From Pelobacter sp. UBA6812 (GTDB taxonomy: Bacteria > Desulfobacterota > Desulfuromonadia > Desulfuromonadales > Syntrophotaleaceae), in NCBI GenBank assembly GCA_002452265.1, contig DKEW01000017.1, positions 1 to 62,991 of the forward strand: a stretch of DNA of 62,991 nucleotides, in the 5' to 3' direction. The stretch's first letter is position 1. The number at the start of each line of letters is the position of its first letter. The position numbers and the translations under genes are program-made. Below, one piece after another: positions 16,516 through 25,984 of the stretch. The notes beneath the pieces were generated by a model, which was not told where the DNA came from, did no database searches, and saw only the letters and a list, made by a program, of their open reading frames with translations.

Positions 16516-17031
16516 ATGGCTATCTTACCCATAAGACACTATCCTGACCCGGTGCTGCAAAAAAAAGCCGAGCCGATTGCTAACATTTCCGAAGAAATAA
16601 AGACCCTTGCAGCCGATATGGCAGAGACCATGTATGCCGCACCAGGGGTAGGCCTGGCGGCACCCCAGGTGGGAGTGAGCAAAAATCTTATCGTTCTCGA
16701 TTGCGCTCCGAAAGACGCGTCGGAACTGATCATCGCTGTCAATCCCGAAATCATCGCTCGCGAAGGCGAAAGCTTTGAGGAGGAAGGGTGCCTGTCGGTC
16801 CCCGGATACTACACAAGCATTGCGCGTAGTGCCAAGGTCACGGTTCGCTATCTGAATCTGGAAGGACAACAGGTTGAACGTGAAGCTAACGGGCTACTGG
16901 CTATCGCCTTTCAGCATGAAATCGACCATTTGTCCGGCATCCTGTTTGTGGATCACCTGTCCCCCCTGAAAAAAGGTATATTCCGCAAAAAATACCAGAA
17001 GATCCAGAAACAACAGGAGCAGGAGTTGTGA
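16516..17031 (+). CDS. def: peptide deformylase
   Basis: 171 residues. Removes the N-formyl group of nascent proteins using a metal held by Cys and two His. The three motifs are exact: GVGLAAPQVG, EEGCLSVPG and QHEIDHL (HExxH). It overlaps the fmt start by 4 nt (GTGA), the classic def-fmt coupling of formylation and deformylation. Confidence 0.97.
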   Translation: MAILPIRHYPDPVLQKKAEPIANISEEIKTLAADMAETMYAAPGVGLAAPQVGVSKNLIVLDCAPKDASELIIAVNPEIIAREGESFEEEGCLSVPGYYTSIARSAKVTVRYLNLEGQQVEREANGLLAIAFQHEIDHLSGILFVDHLSPLKKGIFRKKYQKIQKQQEQEL

Positions 17032-17975
17032 TCGATCCCTCCACTATACGTACCGTTTTCATGGGGACGCCGGAATTCGCTCTGCCCACATTTCAAGGTT
17101 TGATCGAAGCCGGCGTTAATCTTTGCGGCGTTTTCACTCAACCGGATAGACCGCGAGGCAGGGGCAAGCAACTGGCACCGCCCCCGGTAAAGGAACTGGC
17201 CCTCAAACACCATATTCCCATTTTCCAACCGGAAAAATTACGCGACCCGGTAGCGGTAGAACAGCTGAGAAAACTGCAACCCGACCTTATCGTGGTGGTT
17301 GCCTATGGCCAGATTCTACCCAAGAGCGTACTTGAAATCCCCCGGTTCGGCTGCATCAATGTGCATGCCTCTCTGCTGCCGCGTTACCGCGGCGCTGCAC
17401 CGATCAACAAGGCGATAGTGGATGGTGAGCAGGTTACAGGCGTAACCACCATGCTCATGGATGTCGGGCTCGACACCGGCGACATGCTCATAAAACGAGC
17501 TACGGAAATCGGTGACGAGGAAACCGCTGGAGAATTGCATGATCGCCTGTCGCTGCTCGGTCGGGAAGCCATGGAGGAAACCCTGCGGCGACTCTGCGAT
17601 GGGACTCTGAGGCCCGAACCGCAAGAGAATACCCAGAGCAGCTATGCCGCCATGATGAAAAAAGAGGATGGTCGCATCGACTGGCGCTGTTCCGCCAAGT
17701 CGATTCATAACCTGGTGCGGGGATTAAGCCCTTGGCCTGGCGCGTTTACTCTCTGGAACGGGCAAATGCTCAAGCTTGGGCGGACTTTGGCTGAAGAAGG
17801 CCTTGCCGCAGAACCGGGTACCGTCCTGTCGGCCGATACTGATGGCGTCTGCATTGCCTGTGGTCAAGGCGTACTGCGAGTGCGTGAATTGCAGTTAGCC
17901 GGCAAGAAAAAACTGCCGGCTGGTGATTTTCTGCGAGGCACCAGCCTGTCGGCCGGTGCACGTCTGGGGGACTGA
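17028..17975 (+). CDS. fmt: methionyl-tRNA formyltransferase
   Basis: 315 residues, GTG start overlapping the def stop. Formylates initiator Met-tRNA with 10-formyl-THF. FMGTPEFALPTFQGL, the catalytic segment INVHASLLPRYRGAAPINKAI with Asn/His, and GDTGDM-like DVGLDTGDML are present, followed by the C-terminal tRNA-binding domain. Translationally coupled to def and directly followed by a DUF116 gene. Confidence 0.97.
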   Translation: MIDPSTIRTVFMGTPEFALPTFQGLIEAGVNLCGVFTQPDRPRGRGKQLAPPPVKELALKHHIPIFQPEKLRDPVAVEQLRKLQPDLIVVVAYGQILPKSVLEIPRFGCINVHASLLPRYRGAAPINKAIVDGEQVTGVTTMLMDVGLDTGDMLIKRATEIGDEETAGELHDRLSLLGREAMEETLRRLCDGTLRPEPQENTQSSYAAMMKKEDGRIDWRCSAKSIHNLVRGLSPWPGAFTLWNGQMLKLGRTLAEEGLAAEPGTVLSADTDGVCIACGQGVLRVRELQLAGKKKLPAGDFLRGTSLSAGARLGD

Positions 17976-17976
17976 C

Positions 17977-18801
17977 ATGGCCTGCAAGGTTGAGAACCAT
18001 AACTGTCGCAAAGCATGTGGCGACGTCTGCGACAAGGCGGATCAAGACGCGATGACGCAGCTTCGCCCTTTCCTGATATTGCTGGCGCTGGTAGGCGGGC
18101 TGTTCGCTGCAGGTGCGTTTGTGATCTGGTGGCTACCGAGTGTCGGTCTGTCCTCCATCCATCCGCGCCTGCCATACTGGTTCGGTCTGGCCATGCTGAC
18201 ACTGGTTATCGTAGTACTTGGTGGCCTGGGCCTTCTCGCCCTGACCCTGATCAGCGGGCGCGACTTGTTTATCTTTCCACGGATGCGCGGCATAGTTATC
18301 AAGTATCTTATGCCGGCGGTAATCGTCATCGGCACACTGATGCGGCTGGATCGTGACGCTCTGCAGCGGTCCTTTATCAATCTCAATAATCAGCTGGTCC
18401 GTTCCCGCAACCTGCGCGTACCAGCCGCCAAGACCATGATTCTGCTACCGCACTGCCTGCAGCTGTTTGATTGCGCCATCAAAGTCACCGGTGACGTTGA
18501 AAAATGTGCCCGTTGCGGCCGCTGCGACATCGGCGACCTGGCGGAACTGGCCCGCCAACAAGGCGTAACCCTGGCGGTTGCCACCGGCGGAACCCTGGCC
18601 CGAAAACTGCTCATGGAAAAACGTCCCCGGCTGGTGGTGGCAGTGGCCTGCGAACGCGACCTCACCTCCGGTATCCGGGATGCCTATCCTCTGCCGGTCA
18701 TCGGCGTGTTCAATACCCGCCCGGAAGGCCCCTGCTTCAATACACGCATCGATCTCGATGCTGTACGGCAAGCGCTGGATGCCTATGTGGTGAGTAAATA
18801 A
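17977..18801 (+). CDS. DUF116 membrane protein
   Basis: 274 residues. N-terminal soluble piece with HNCRKACGDVCDKADQ, two hydrophobic segments (about 38-62 and 72-95), then the DUF116 domain with ILLPHCLQLFDC and the cysteine cluster CARCGRCDIGDL, followed by ATGGTLARKL and VAVACERDL. The cysteines look like a metal or Fe-S site. The ATG at 17977 starts one nt after the fmt stop, so it is coupled to fmt; a conserved def-fmt-DUF116 order is familiar from Geobacter-like genomes (recollection). Function unknown. Confidence 0.85.
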   Translation: MACKVENHNCRKACGDVCDKADQDAMTQLRPFLILLALVGGLFAAGAFVIWWLPSVGLSSIHPRLPYWFGLAMLTLVIVVLGGLGLLALTLISGRDLFIFPRMRGIVIKYLMPAVIVIGTLMRLDRDALQRSFINLNNQLVRSRNLRVPAAKTMILLPHCLQLFDCAIKVTGDVEKCARCGRCDIGDLAELARQQGVTLAVATGGTLARKLLMEKRPRLVVAVACERDLTSGIRDAYPLPVIGVFNTRPEGPCFNTRIDLDAVRQALDAYVVSK

Positions 18802-18899
18802 TACGGTTATCTTTACCTGTCACACGAAGACCGCATCCTGTTTTGCTTTCATCCCCATTTCGGATGGAAGCCAATTACCAAGCTATTAAGAGGTGTATC

Positions 18900-19739
18900 A
18901 TGAATATCCTGAGGACGGTAATGCTGATGACCGTGCTCACCCTGTTGCTGGTGTGGGCGGGAGGCATGATGGGAGGCCGAGGTGGCGCTCTGTTTGCCCT
19001 GGTGATGGCTGCAATCATGAACCTTGGTTCTTACTGGTTCTCCGATAAGATCGTCATTGCCATGTACCGCGGCCGCGAAGTCACCAGCGGTCCACTGTTT
19101 AGCGTGGTGCAACAGTTGTGTCTGCGCAATGCCCTGCCCATGCCAAAGGTTTATATTCTGCCACAAACGACGCCAAACGCTTTCGCCACCGGACGCAACC
19201 CCCAACATGCGGCAGTGGCGGCCACCGAAGGCATTTTGCAGATCCTCACGCAGGAAGAACTGATGGGGGTCATGGCCCATGAAATGAGCCATGTGCGCCA
19301 TCGAGATATCCTTATCGGATCGATTGCCGCGACCATTGCCGGAGCAATTTCCTACATGTCACACATGGCGCAATGGGCAGCGTTGTTCGGTGGTTTTGGA
19401 GGCCGGGATGATGATGACGGCAACCCTTTAGGATTGCTGTTGCTGATCATATTCGCCCCCCTGGCCGCCATGCTGGTACAGATGGCCATCTCCCGTTCGC
19501 GGGAGTACGCTGCCGATCGCGGCGGAGCCATGCTGTGTGGAAACGGCCATCATCTGGCAAATGCCTTGCGGAAGCTTGAAATGGCCAATAGCCGCCTGCC
19601 CATGCCAAAAGTCAACGAAGCAACGGCGCATATGTTCATCGTCAACCCTTTGCGCGGTGGCGGGATAAAATCCCTCTTTTCGACCCATCCCCCGGTTGAG
19701 GAACGCATCCGGCGCCTTGAGAATATGACCGTGCTTTAG
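18900..19739 (+). CDS. htpX: zinc metalloprotease HtpX homologue
   Basis: 279-residue inner-membrane M48 protease for quality control of membrane proteins. The zinc site MAHEMSHVRHRD (HExxH), two N-terminal hydrophobic helices, a further pair at about 145-200, and the third-ligand segment SRSREYAADRGGA are present. The start at 18900 has AAGAGGTG upstream; the 19 in-frame codons before it are not like the family. It ends in a strong terminator that overlaps the apparent open frame of the next gene. Confidence 0.95.
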   Translation: MNILRTVMLMTVLTLLLVWAGGMMGGRGGALFALVMAAIMNLGSYWFSDKIVIAMYRGREVTSGPLFSVVQQLCLRNALPMPKVYILPQTTPNAFATGRNPQHAAVAATEGILQILTQEELMGVMAHEMSHVRHRDILIGSIAATIAGAISYMSHMAQWAALFGGFGGRDDDDGNPLGLLLLIIFAPLAAMLVQMAISRSREYAADRGGAMLCGNGHHLANALRKLEMANSRLPMPKVNEATAHMFIVNPLRGGGIKSLFSTHPPVEERIRRLENMTVL

Positions 19740-19764
19740 CACCCGAAATCAGACTCTATTTTCC

Positions 19765-19798
19765 GGCGGGGGCATGAAAAATCATGCCCCCGCCTTTT
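19765..19798 (+). terminator. rho-independent terminator after htpX
   Basis: 13-bp perfect stem GGCGGGGGCATGA / TCATGCCCCCGCC with AAAA loop, then TTTT. An ATG inside the stem (19774) opens the rsmB frame, but it is unlikely to be used. Confidence 0.85.
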
Positions 19799-19824
19799 GT
19801 CCGCAATCGGACGAGGATGTATTT

Positions 19825-21180
19825 GTGATCGAACAGGATCCACGCACTATTGCTTATGAAGTTCTCGACAGGGTGCAAAACGGTGCGTTTGCCGATCTGG
19901 CGCTGGATGGTGCACTCGAAAGCCTGCCCGGCATGGATATCCGGGACCGCGCCCTGGTTACCGAACTGGTTTATGGTGTATTGCGTTATCGCGGACGCCT
20001 CGACTATGCCCTGCAGCAGCTTTGCAACAAACCCCTGGCCAAAGTTGAATCGGCAGTACTGAATCTGCTACGACTGGGCGGCTACCAGTTATTGCAACTC
20101 GACCGCATTCCGGCCCATGCAGCGGTTTTCGAGACCGTGGAACTGGCAAAGCGGCTCGGCCTGCAACGAGCTACAGGGTTTATCAACGGTATTCTGCGCG
20201 CCCTGGTTCGCCAGGCGTCACAGCTGCCCTGGCCCAAGCGCGAAGCACAACCACTGGCCTACCTGGAGCATGTGCTTTCCCTGCCACACTGGCTGGCAAA
20301 ACAATGGCTGAGCGATTTCGGCCCTGAGCAGGCCTGCGATCTGGCGGAAGCGATGCTGCATCCGGCACCGTATTTCATACGCACCAACGAACTGAAAATT
20401 CAACGCGACACTTTGCTTGAAATACTTAACAATTGCGAATGCGAGGCGGAACCGACCCCTTTTGCCCCTGAAGGGATACGCATCAACCAGGGGGTGACGC
20501 GCCATTTGAGCGGCCATGCTGAGGGGCTGTTCCAATTGCAGGACGAAGCCAGCATGCTTATAAGCCACTTGGTGGATCCTCAACCGGGCGATCGCATCCT
20601 CGACACCTGCGCTGCACCCGGAGGGAAAACCACCCACATGGCTGCTCTCGCCGACAATCAGGTTCAGGTTATCGCCCTTGACCTGCATCCTCAGCGGGTA
20701 GAGTTGATCATCAACGGAGCAGCCCGCCTCGGCTGTCAGGGGATCGAAGGGCGCGCATGGGACCTGACCCGTGCGCCCAATTTTCTCGAGCCGAAAAGCT
20801 TCGACCGCATCTTGGTCGATGCGCCGTGCAGCGGCCTTGGCGTATTGCGTCGGAACCCGGAAATTCGCTGGCGGCGCAAACCCGGTGACCTGAAACAGAT
20901 GGCGCAGCTGCAGCGGACTATTTTGCATAACGTGGCCCCGCTGTTACGTCCCGGTGGCCGCCTGGTTTACTCTCTGTGCACCTTCAGCACCGAAGAAACC
21001 GATGGCGTTATCCGGGCCTTTCTAAGCGAACATCCCGATTTTGAGCGCTTGGATCTGCGTAACGAAATGCCCGAGGGATGGCGCGAACTGCTTGACAACG
21101 ATGGCGCTTTGCGTACCCTCCCGCATCTTCATGGTGGCATGGATGCCTTTTTTGCGGTAGCTTTTCAGAAACGCCCCTGA
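19825..21180 (+). CDS. rsmB: 16S rRNA m5C967 methyltransferase
   Basis: SAM-dependent RNA methyltransferase with an N-terminal NusB-like domain (about 1-130) and a C-terminal catalytic domain. LDTCAAPGGKTTHMA is SAM motif I, VDAPCSGLGVLRRNPEIRW carries the first catalytic Cys and LVYSLCTFSTEE the nucleophilic Cys. I start it at the GTG 19825 (GAGG about 8 nt upstream) because the earlier ATG lies within the htpX terminator; this gives 451 residues, the usual size. Confidence 0.93.
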   Translation: MIEQDPRTIAYEVLDRVQNGAFADLALDGALESLPGMDIRDRALVTELVYGVLRYRGRLDYALQQLCNKPLAKVESAVLNLLRLGGYQLLQLDRIPAHAAVFETVELAKRLGLQRATGFINGILRALVRQASQLPWPKREAQPLAYLEHVLSLPHWLAKQWLSDFGPEQACDLAEAMLHPAPYFIRTNELKIQRDTLLEILNNCECEAEPTPFAPEGIRINQGVTRHLSGHAEGLFQLQDEASMLISHLVDPQPGDRILDTCAAPGGKTTHMAALADNQVQVIALDLHPQRVELIINGAARLGCQGIEGRAWDLTRAPNFLEPKSFDRILVDAPCSGLGVLRRNPEIRWRRKPGDLKQMAQLQRTILHNVAPLLRPGGRLVYSLCTFSTEETDGVIRAFLSEHPDFERLDLRNEMPEGWRELLDNDGALRTLPHLHGGMDAFFAVAFQKRP

Positions 21181-21234
21181 GTCAAGCAACGAATGCTCGT
21201 CTAACTTTTACCTTCCCGCTATACGGAGAGTCGC

Positions 21235-21897
21235 ATGATCAAGATCGCCCCTTCCATCCTGTCCGCTGATTTTTCCCGTTTGGGCGAAGAAATTACCGCC
21301 ATCGAGACCGGCGGTGCCGATTACGTGCATATTGACGTCATGGACGGTCATTTCGTGCCCAATATCACCATCGGTCCATTGGTCGTGGAAGCTGCCCGTC
21401 GCGTGACCACGCTGCCCCTTGACGTGCACTTGATGATCGAAAATCCCGATCGGTATATTGCCGACTTCGTCAAAGCCGGTGCCGATATCATCACCGTGCA
21501 TTATGAGGCCGTTCCCCATTTGCACCGTACCGTTCAATTGATTCATAGCCTGGGTAAAAAGGCAGGGGTGTCGCTTAATCCCGCAACTCCGCTCAATTGC
21601 CTGGATATGATTCTGGATGAACTGGACCTGGTCCTGATCATGTCCGTTAATCCAGGCTTTGGCGGGCAACAGTTCATCCCCTCCTGTTTGCCAAAAATCG
21701 AAGCATTGCGCAAAGAGATCGACCGACGAGGACTGACGGTGGAACTCGAGGTGGATGGTGGAGTCAAGCTGGATAATATTGCCCGTATCGCCGCCGCAGG
21801 TGCAGAAGTCATGGTTGCCGGAAGTGCCGTTTACGGTACTGATAACTACGCCGCCACCATTGCCGCACTCAAAGCACGCGCGGCCTCAGAGAATTGA
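21235..21897 (+). CDS. rpe: ribulose-phosphate 3-epimerase
   Basis: 220-residue TIM barrel interconverting ribulose-5-P and xylulose-5-P. IAPSILSADFSRLGEE, VHIDVMDGHFVPN (metal ligands His, Asp), MSVNPGFGGQ and EVDGGVKLDN (Asp) are exact. CGGAGAG ribosome site upstream. Ends in a 4-nt overlap region with the NUDIX gene. Confidence 0.97.
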   Translation: MIKIAPSILSADFSRLGEEITAIETGGADYVHIDVMDGHFVPNITIGPLVVEAARRVTTLPLDVHLMIENPDRYIADFVKAGADIITVHYEAVPHLHRTVQLIHSLGKKAGVSLNPATPLNCLDMILDELDLVLIMSVNPGFGGQQFIPSCLPKIEALRKEIDRRGLTVELEVDGGVKLDNIARIAAAGAEVMVAGSAVYGTDNYAATIAALKARAASEN

Positions 21898-21899
21898 TC

Positions 21900-22493
21900 A
21901 TGCTGGACCCCCAACAGGTCCGACAGGACCTGTCGCAACATGTCTGCCGTCGTATCGATCGCGGAGTTCTCAAACCGGCGGCGGTCCTGCTACTGGTTTA
22001 TCCTAAAGACGGTGTCGACACGATCCTGTTTACGCGGCGCACCGAACATCTGCCCCATCATGCTGGAGAAATAGCCTTCCCCGGCGGCCGGGCGCATCCT
22101 GAGGATGCTGACCGCTGCGCCACGGCGCTGCGTGAAACCGAAGAAGAGATGGGGATTAGAGCCGGGGATGTAACGGTTTTAGGGCGCTTGGATGACTTTA
22201 TATCCGTGTACGGTTTTCATGTCGTACCCTTCGTCGGCACCATCCCCGCCGGTTATCCTTTTACCGTCAATCCCCAGGAAATCGCCGAAGTAATCGAGAT
22301 ACCAGTGGCACGGCTGTGCGATCCCCGCATCTACCATACGGAAAGCTGGGAACACCTCGGAAGACTTTACCCGGTGTGCTTTTTTAACGTGGAGGCCTAT
22401 GAGATCTGGGGATTAACAGGAGCCATTCTGCGTCAATTTCTGCAACGCACCGGACAGCTGCCGGCAGGCGAAATGTATGGAGCCAGACCATGA
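21900..22493 (+). CDS. NUDIX hydrolase, CoA pyrophosphatase type
   Basis: 197 residues. The Nudix box FPGGRAHPEDADRCATALRETEEEMGI (Gx5Ex7REUXEEXGU) is complete, and the preceding LFTRRTEHLPHHAGEIAFPGG fits the CoA-pyrophosphatase (NUDT7/CoAse) subfamily signature. Starts at ATG 21900; a TTG two codons earlier is possible. It ends in an ATGA overlap with the next gene, so rpe-nudix-methyltransferase is a tight operon. Confidence 0.9.
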   Translation: MLDPQQVRQDLSQHVCRRIDRGVLKPAAVLLLVYPKDGVDTILFTRRTEHLPHHAGEIAFPGGRAHPEDADRCATALRETEEEMGIRAGDVTVLGRLDDFISVYGFHVVPFVGTIPAGYPFTVNPQEIAEVIEIPVARLCDPRIYHTESWEHLGRLYPVCFFNVEAYEIWGLTGAILRQFLQRTGQLPAGEMYGARP

Positions 22494-24316
22494 AACGTGC
22501 GAAAAAGGGCCTTTTAGAACGGTTGGAACATGGTGTCATCGTGGGCGATGGAGCCATGGGTACACTGCTCTATCAACGCGGCGTACCACTGGCGGCCTGC
22601 TTTGAGGTTCTGAACCTGCAGCAACCTGCCATCATACGGCAGGTACATCAGGACTATCTGGCAGCCGGCGCTCAACTGCTGGAAACCAACACCTTTGCTG
22701 CCAACCGCTTGCGGCTGGCGGCCGTAGGGTTGGAATCACAAGTTCACCAGGTCAACGCCATCGGAGCGCAGCTCGCCCGTGAAGCAGCAGGTTATGATGC
22801 ACTCGTAGCTGGTGCCATCGGACCATTGGGCCGTGTACCGGGAGAAACCGCCGACCTCGATCCCGGGGAACGGCGCAGCCTGTTTCGTGAACAGATGGAA
22901 GGCTTGGCCGAAGGTGGCGCAGACCTGTTGCTGCTTGAGACCTTTGCCAGCCTTGAGGAATTGGAGCTGGCCGTCGCCGTGGCGTGTCAGATCGGGTTGC
23001 CGGTGGTGGCCCAGATGGCCTTCTTCGAAGGTGGCAGAACCCGGGAGGGAGTAGCCGCAGCCGAAGCCGCCAGACGTATTGCAGCATCCGGTGCGACAGT
23101 GGTTGGAGCCAACTGCGGTTCCGGACCCAAGGATGTACTGGAAGTATTGCGCACCATGGCATCACACACAGACCGGCCCCTGTCCGGATTCGCCAACAGC
23201 GGTTTCCCCGAGTATGTCGATGGCCGTTATATTTACCTGGCGACCCCGGAATATTTTGCCGCCCGCGGGCGGGAAATGGTTGAGGCTGGAGCCTGTCTGA
23301 TTGGCGGATGTTGCGGTACCACACCCGAACATATCCGTGCATTGGCCTCCGCGTTATCCGATCTCAAACCCGCAACCCGTGTCGTACTGCGTCCACCCGC
23401 CGAACCGCCCCAGCCAGCCGTGGTCACACAGCGACATGGGGGCTTTTTGTCAGCATGGGGCAAGCGCCCCATCATTACGGTGGAACTCGATCCCCCGCGA
23501 GGTCTCGATTGCGACAAGGTACTGGCCGGCTCCCGCCGGCTCGCGGAAGCCGGAGCGGATGCCATCAGCCTGGCGGAAAACCCCCTGGCACGCATCCGCA
23601 TGGGGAATATCGCCCTGGCCAAACGCATTCAGGACGAAATCGGCATAGAAACCATCATCCATGTTACCGGCCGGGATCGCAATCTGATCGGACTGCATTC
23701 GGAACTGTTGGGAGCCCACCTGCTGGGATTGCGCAACGTGCTGGCGGTAACCGGCGATCCTGTAGCGGTGGGGGGGGAAGCCGGCGCCAGCAGCGTCTTC
23801 GACCTCAATTCCATCGGACTGCTGGAACTGCTCAGCGCCCTGAACAACGGACACACCCTGGTGGGCGGCGCCCTCGGTGGCGCAACGCAGTTTCAGGCCG
23901 GCGCGGCCTTCAACCCCAATGTTGCGGATATGCGTGGGCAACTGCGACGCTTAACCAAAAAAATCGCTGCCGGGGCTCAATTTGTCCAGACCCAACCTGT
24001 CTATTCAGAGAAAATCCTCGACACCATGCTGGATTGCCTGCGAGACGTTGGAATCCCGGTGTTGGTCGGGATTCTGCCGCTGGTCAGCGAACGCAATGCC
24101 GAATTTCTGCATAACGAGGTACCCGGTATCCTGTTACCGGAGGACGTACGCAAACGTATGCATGGCACGCATGGCGAGGAAGGAGTCCGCCGGGGCATGG
24201 ACATCGCCCGGGAGTTAATCGAAGCCGGTCGGGGCAGGGTGGATGGTTTTTATCTCATGCCGCCGTTTGGCAAGGTGGAGATTGCCGTCGAATTGATCGA
24301 CGCTATACGCCGCTGA
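22490..24316 (+). CDS. bifunctional homocysteine S-methyltransferase / methylenetetrahydrofolate reductase
   Basis: 608-residue fusion. Residues about 1-285 are a zinc homocysteine methyltransferase domain: VGDGAMGTLLYQRG, LETNTFAAN, VGANCGSGP and GGCCGTTPEHI supply the three zinc cysteines. Residues about 315-608 are a MetF-like TIM barrel (ITVELDPPRG, NVLAVTGDP, FVQTQPVYS). Such fusions are known (YitJ type) and couple methyl-THF formation to methionine synthesis without the large MetH. No B12 domains are present. Confidence 0.93.
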   Translation: MKRAKKGLLERLEHGVIVGDGAMGTLLYQRGVPLAACFEVLNLQQPAIIRQVHQDYLAAGAQLLETNTFAANRLRLAAVGLESQVHQVNAIGAQLAREAAGYDALVAGAIGPLGRVPGETADLDPGERRSLFREQMEGLAEGGADLLLLETFASLEELELAVAVACQIGLPVVAQMAFFEGGRTREGVAAAEAARRIAASGATVVGANCGSGPKDVLEVLRTMASHTDRPLSGFANSGFPEYVDGRYIYLATPEYFAARGREMVEAGACLIGGCCGTTPEHIRALASALSDLKPATRVVLRPPAEPPQPAVVTQRHGGFLSAWGKRPIITVELDPPRGLDCDKVLAGSRRLAEAGADAISLAENPLARIRMGNIALAKRIQDEIGIETIIHVTGRDRNLIGLHSELLGAHLLGLRNVLAVTGDPVAVGGEAGASSVFDLNSIGLLELLSALNNGHTLVGGALGGATQFQAGAAFNPNVADMRGQLRRLTKKIAAGAQFVQTQPVYSEKILDTMLDCLRDVGIPVLVGILPLVSERNAEFLHNEVPGILLPEDVRKRMHGTHGEEGVRRGMDIARELIEAGRGRVDGFYLMPPFGKVEIAVELIDAIRR

Positions 24317-24318
24317 GA

Positions 24319-24573
24319 TCAATCCTCCAGCATGCGATCCAGAGACCCCCGCTGTTCGAGGGCAAACAGGTTGTCACACCCTCCGACCAACGCATCATCG
24401 ATAAAAATTTCCGGTACCGTCATCCGCCCGGAACGCTCGCGCATTTCCTGTTCCTTGCCCGAATCTTCTGTAACATCGTATTCGATGAAGGTAACACCCT
24501 TTTGACACAGCAACTCTTTGGCACGATGGCAATAGGAACAATGGCTTTTGGTATAAATCTCGATTTTTTTCAT
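24319..24573 (-). CDS. grxC: glutaredoxin 3
   Basis: 84 residues with a CSYC active site in SHCSYCHRAKELL, MTVPEIFID (cis-Pro) and GGCDNLFAL. Start at MKKIEIYTK (24573), where homology begins; the longer in-frame extension overlaps a divergent lipoprotein gene and is not family-like. Converges on the methyltransferase gene with a 2-nt gap. Confidence 0.93.
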   Translation of the reverse strand: MKKIEIYTKSHCSYCHRAKELLCQKGVTFIEYDVTEDSGKEQEMRERSGRMTVPEIFIDDALVGGCDNLFALEQRGSLDRMLED

Positions 24574-24631
24574 GATGGCAAGTAGCTTCTCTTTGTCAGA
24601 TTTATTGGAAAACAGCCCAAATGGGGGAAAT

Positions 24632-25027
24632 ATGAAAAGAGTATACCTGCTTTTACTGGTGTTGTGTATATCGTCCTGCTCACCGGCCCTCAGACCAAAA
24701 CCCGCGGACTCCTTTGGGGACAGTAACAAGGAATTTGCCTTACGTATGATATGGCAGGACTACCGCAGTGCCGCCAGCTTCATGGATAGCGAGTATTTAC
24801 AGGACTTTCAGGAAAAATTTCCCGAACGAGGCGACATCCGCGTGCTGGAGATTCGGCCGGAGGGGGTAGAGTTTGAAGGGCCGCTGCAGGATCGTGCGGT
24901 TTCCTGGTCAAGCATCGATTATTACCGCCTGCCCTCCAATACCCTGAAAAGTCTCAGGATCCGGCAGGAATGGGCATACCGCAACTCGGCCTGGCAAATT
25001 GTAAGTCCATTCCCGGACCTACCCTGA
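24632..25027 (+). CDS. small lipoprotein, unknown function
   Basis: 131 residues, MKRVYLLLLVLCISSC start with a lipobox (ISS-C) giving a mature N-terminal Cys at about 16. The rest is an alpha/beta protein of about 115 residues without a motif I recognise; SSIDYYRLPSNTLKSLRIRQEWAYRNSAWQI suggests a beta-rich C terminus. Transcribed divergently from grxC, with about 58 nt between starts, and followed by a bidirectional hairpin. Confidence 0.75.
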   Translation: MKRVYLLLLVLCISSCSPALRPKPADSFGDSNKEFALRMIWQDYRSAASFMDSEYLQDFQEKFPERGDIRVLEIRPEGVEFEGPLQDRAVSWSSIDYYRLPSNTLKSLRIRQEWAYRNSAWQIVSPFPDLP

Positions 25028-25077
25028 CCCAGAAAAGCTGGACATCCCGGGATTAACCGACCACCAGACAGCAACAG

Positions 25078-25114
25078 GATGCGTCCGCCCGGGGCCTGAC
25101 CGGACGGGCGCATC
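25078..25114. terminator. bidirectional hairpin between convergent genes
   Basis: GATGCGTCCGCCCGG pairs with CCGGACGGGCGCATC (15 positions, two imperfect) around a 7-nt loop, between the lipoprotein gene (plus) and the last modA (minus), followed on the plus strand by TTACAT. Confidence 0.6.
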
Positions 25115-25127
25115 TTACATCAAGGCA

Positions 25128-25925
25128 TTATTGCCCTGACGCTGGAAATAACGGCGTAAAGCCGCATTGCCTAAAAATGCTGGCAGCTTCCTCACCTTGC
25201 AGGAACGCCATAAACTCCCGCAGCGCATCGGGGTGGGGACTGGCAAGCATCCCAGCCATGGAGAACACGATGGGAGCATGGCTGTCCGGCGGTGCCACAG
25301 CGGCGACCCTCGCACTTTTCAGTAAAGATCCATCAGAGGCGAATACCAAGCCGGCATCGGCGTTGCCCGACTCAACATAGGCCAACACCTGGCGCACGCT
25401 TTTCCCATATACCATGCGAGGTTCGAGCTGCTCCCACAGCCCCATATGCCTAAGGGTCTGGCGGGCATAGGTTCCGGCCGGGACCATATCCGGCAAACCG
25501 ACTGTAATACTTTGCGCGTGAGCAACCAGGTCTTCAAAACCTCTGATATTCTGCTGTTTTTCCTTGGCGACGATAAGCACCAACTTGTTGCCCAAAAGCG
25601 CACAACAGTGCCGAGAATCTGTGAACCCTCCATCCAGCAACGCTTTCACATGCTGATGACCTGGCGCTAAAAACATATCGACCGGGGCACCTTGCTCAAT
25701 CTGTTTGCGCAAAAACCCCGAAGCGGCAAAATTGAACTCCAGCGTTACCGATGGTTGTTGTTGCTCGTAAATTTTTTGAAGCGCAAACAGCGCATCTTTG
25801 AGACCAACCCCGGCAGAAATTCGCAATGAAGTTACAGGCACGGTGCCGGCCTGTCCAAACATCGGAACAAACACGAGACTCCCGAACAAGACCATGCCTG
25901 TCAGAATCCTGCAAATCAGACACAT
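25128..25925 (-). CDS. modA: molybdate ABC transporter substrate-binding protein, second copy
   Basis: 265-residue periplasmic binding protein with an N-terminal hydrophobic signal (about 1-26, ending FGQAG). SAGVGLKDALFAL, FNFAASGFLRKQIEQGAPVDMFLAPG and YVESGNADAGLVFASD are the oxyanion-binding landmarks of ModA. It is clearly related to the modA at 29.8 kb but diverged, and is the last gene of the long minus-strand cluster, separated from modB and modC by three genes. It may feed the same ModBC with a different affinity (molybdate versus tungstate is possible but unproven). Confidence 0.9.
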   Translation of the reverse strand: MCLICRILTGMVLFGSLVFVPMFGQAGTVPVTSLRISAGVGLKDALFALQKIYEQQQPSVTLEFNFAASGFLRKQIEQGAPVDMFLAPGHQHVKALLDGGFTDSRHCCALLGNKLVLIVAKEKQQNIRGFEDLVAHAQSITVGLPDMVPAGTYARQTLRHMGLWEQLEPRMVYGKSVRQVLAYVESGNADAGLVFASDGSLLKSARVAAVAPPDSHAPIVFSMAGMLASPHPDALREFMAFLQGEEAASIFRQCGFTPLFPASGQ

Positions 25926-25984
25926 ACGCTTATCCTCCGAAATAGCAACCGGGCTAGCTGGGCATCATGCCACTGTTTTTTTCA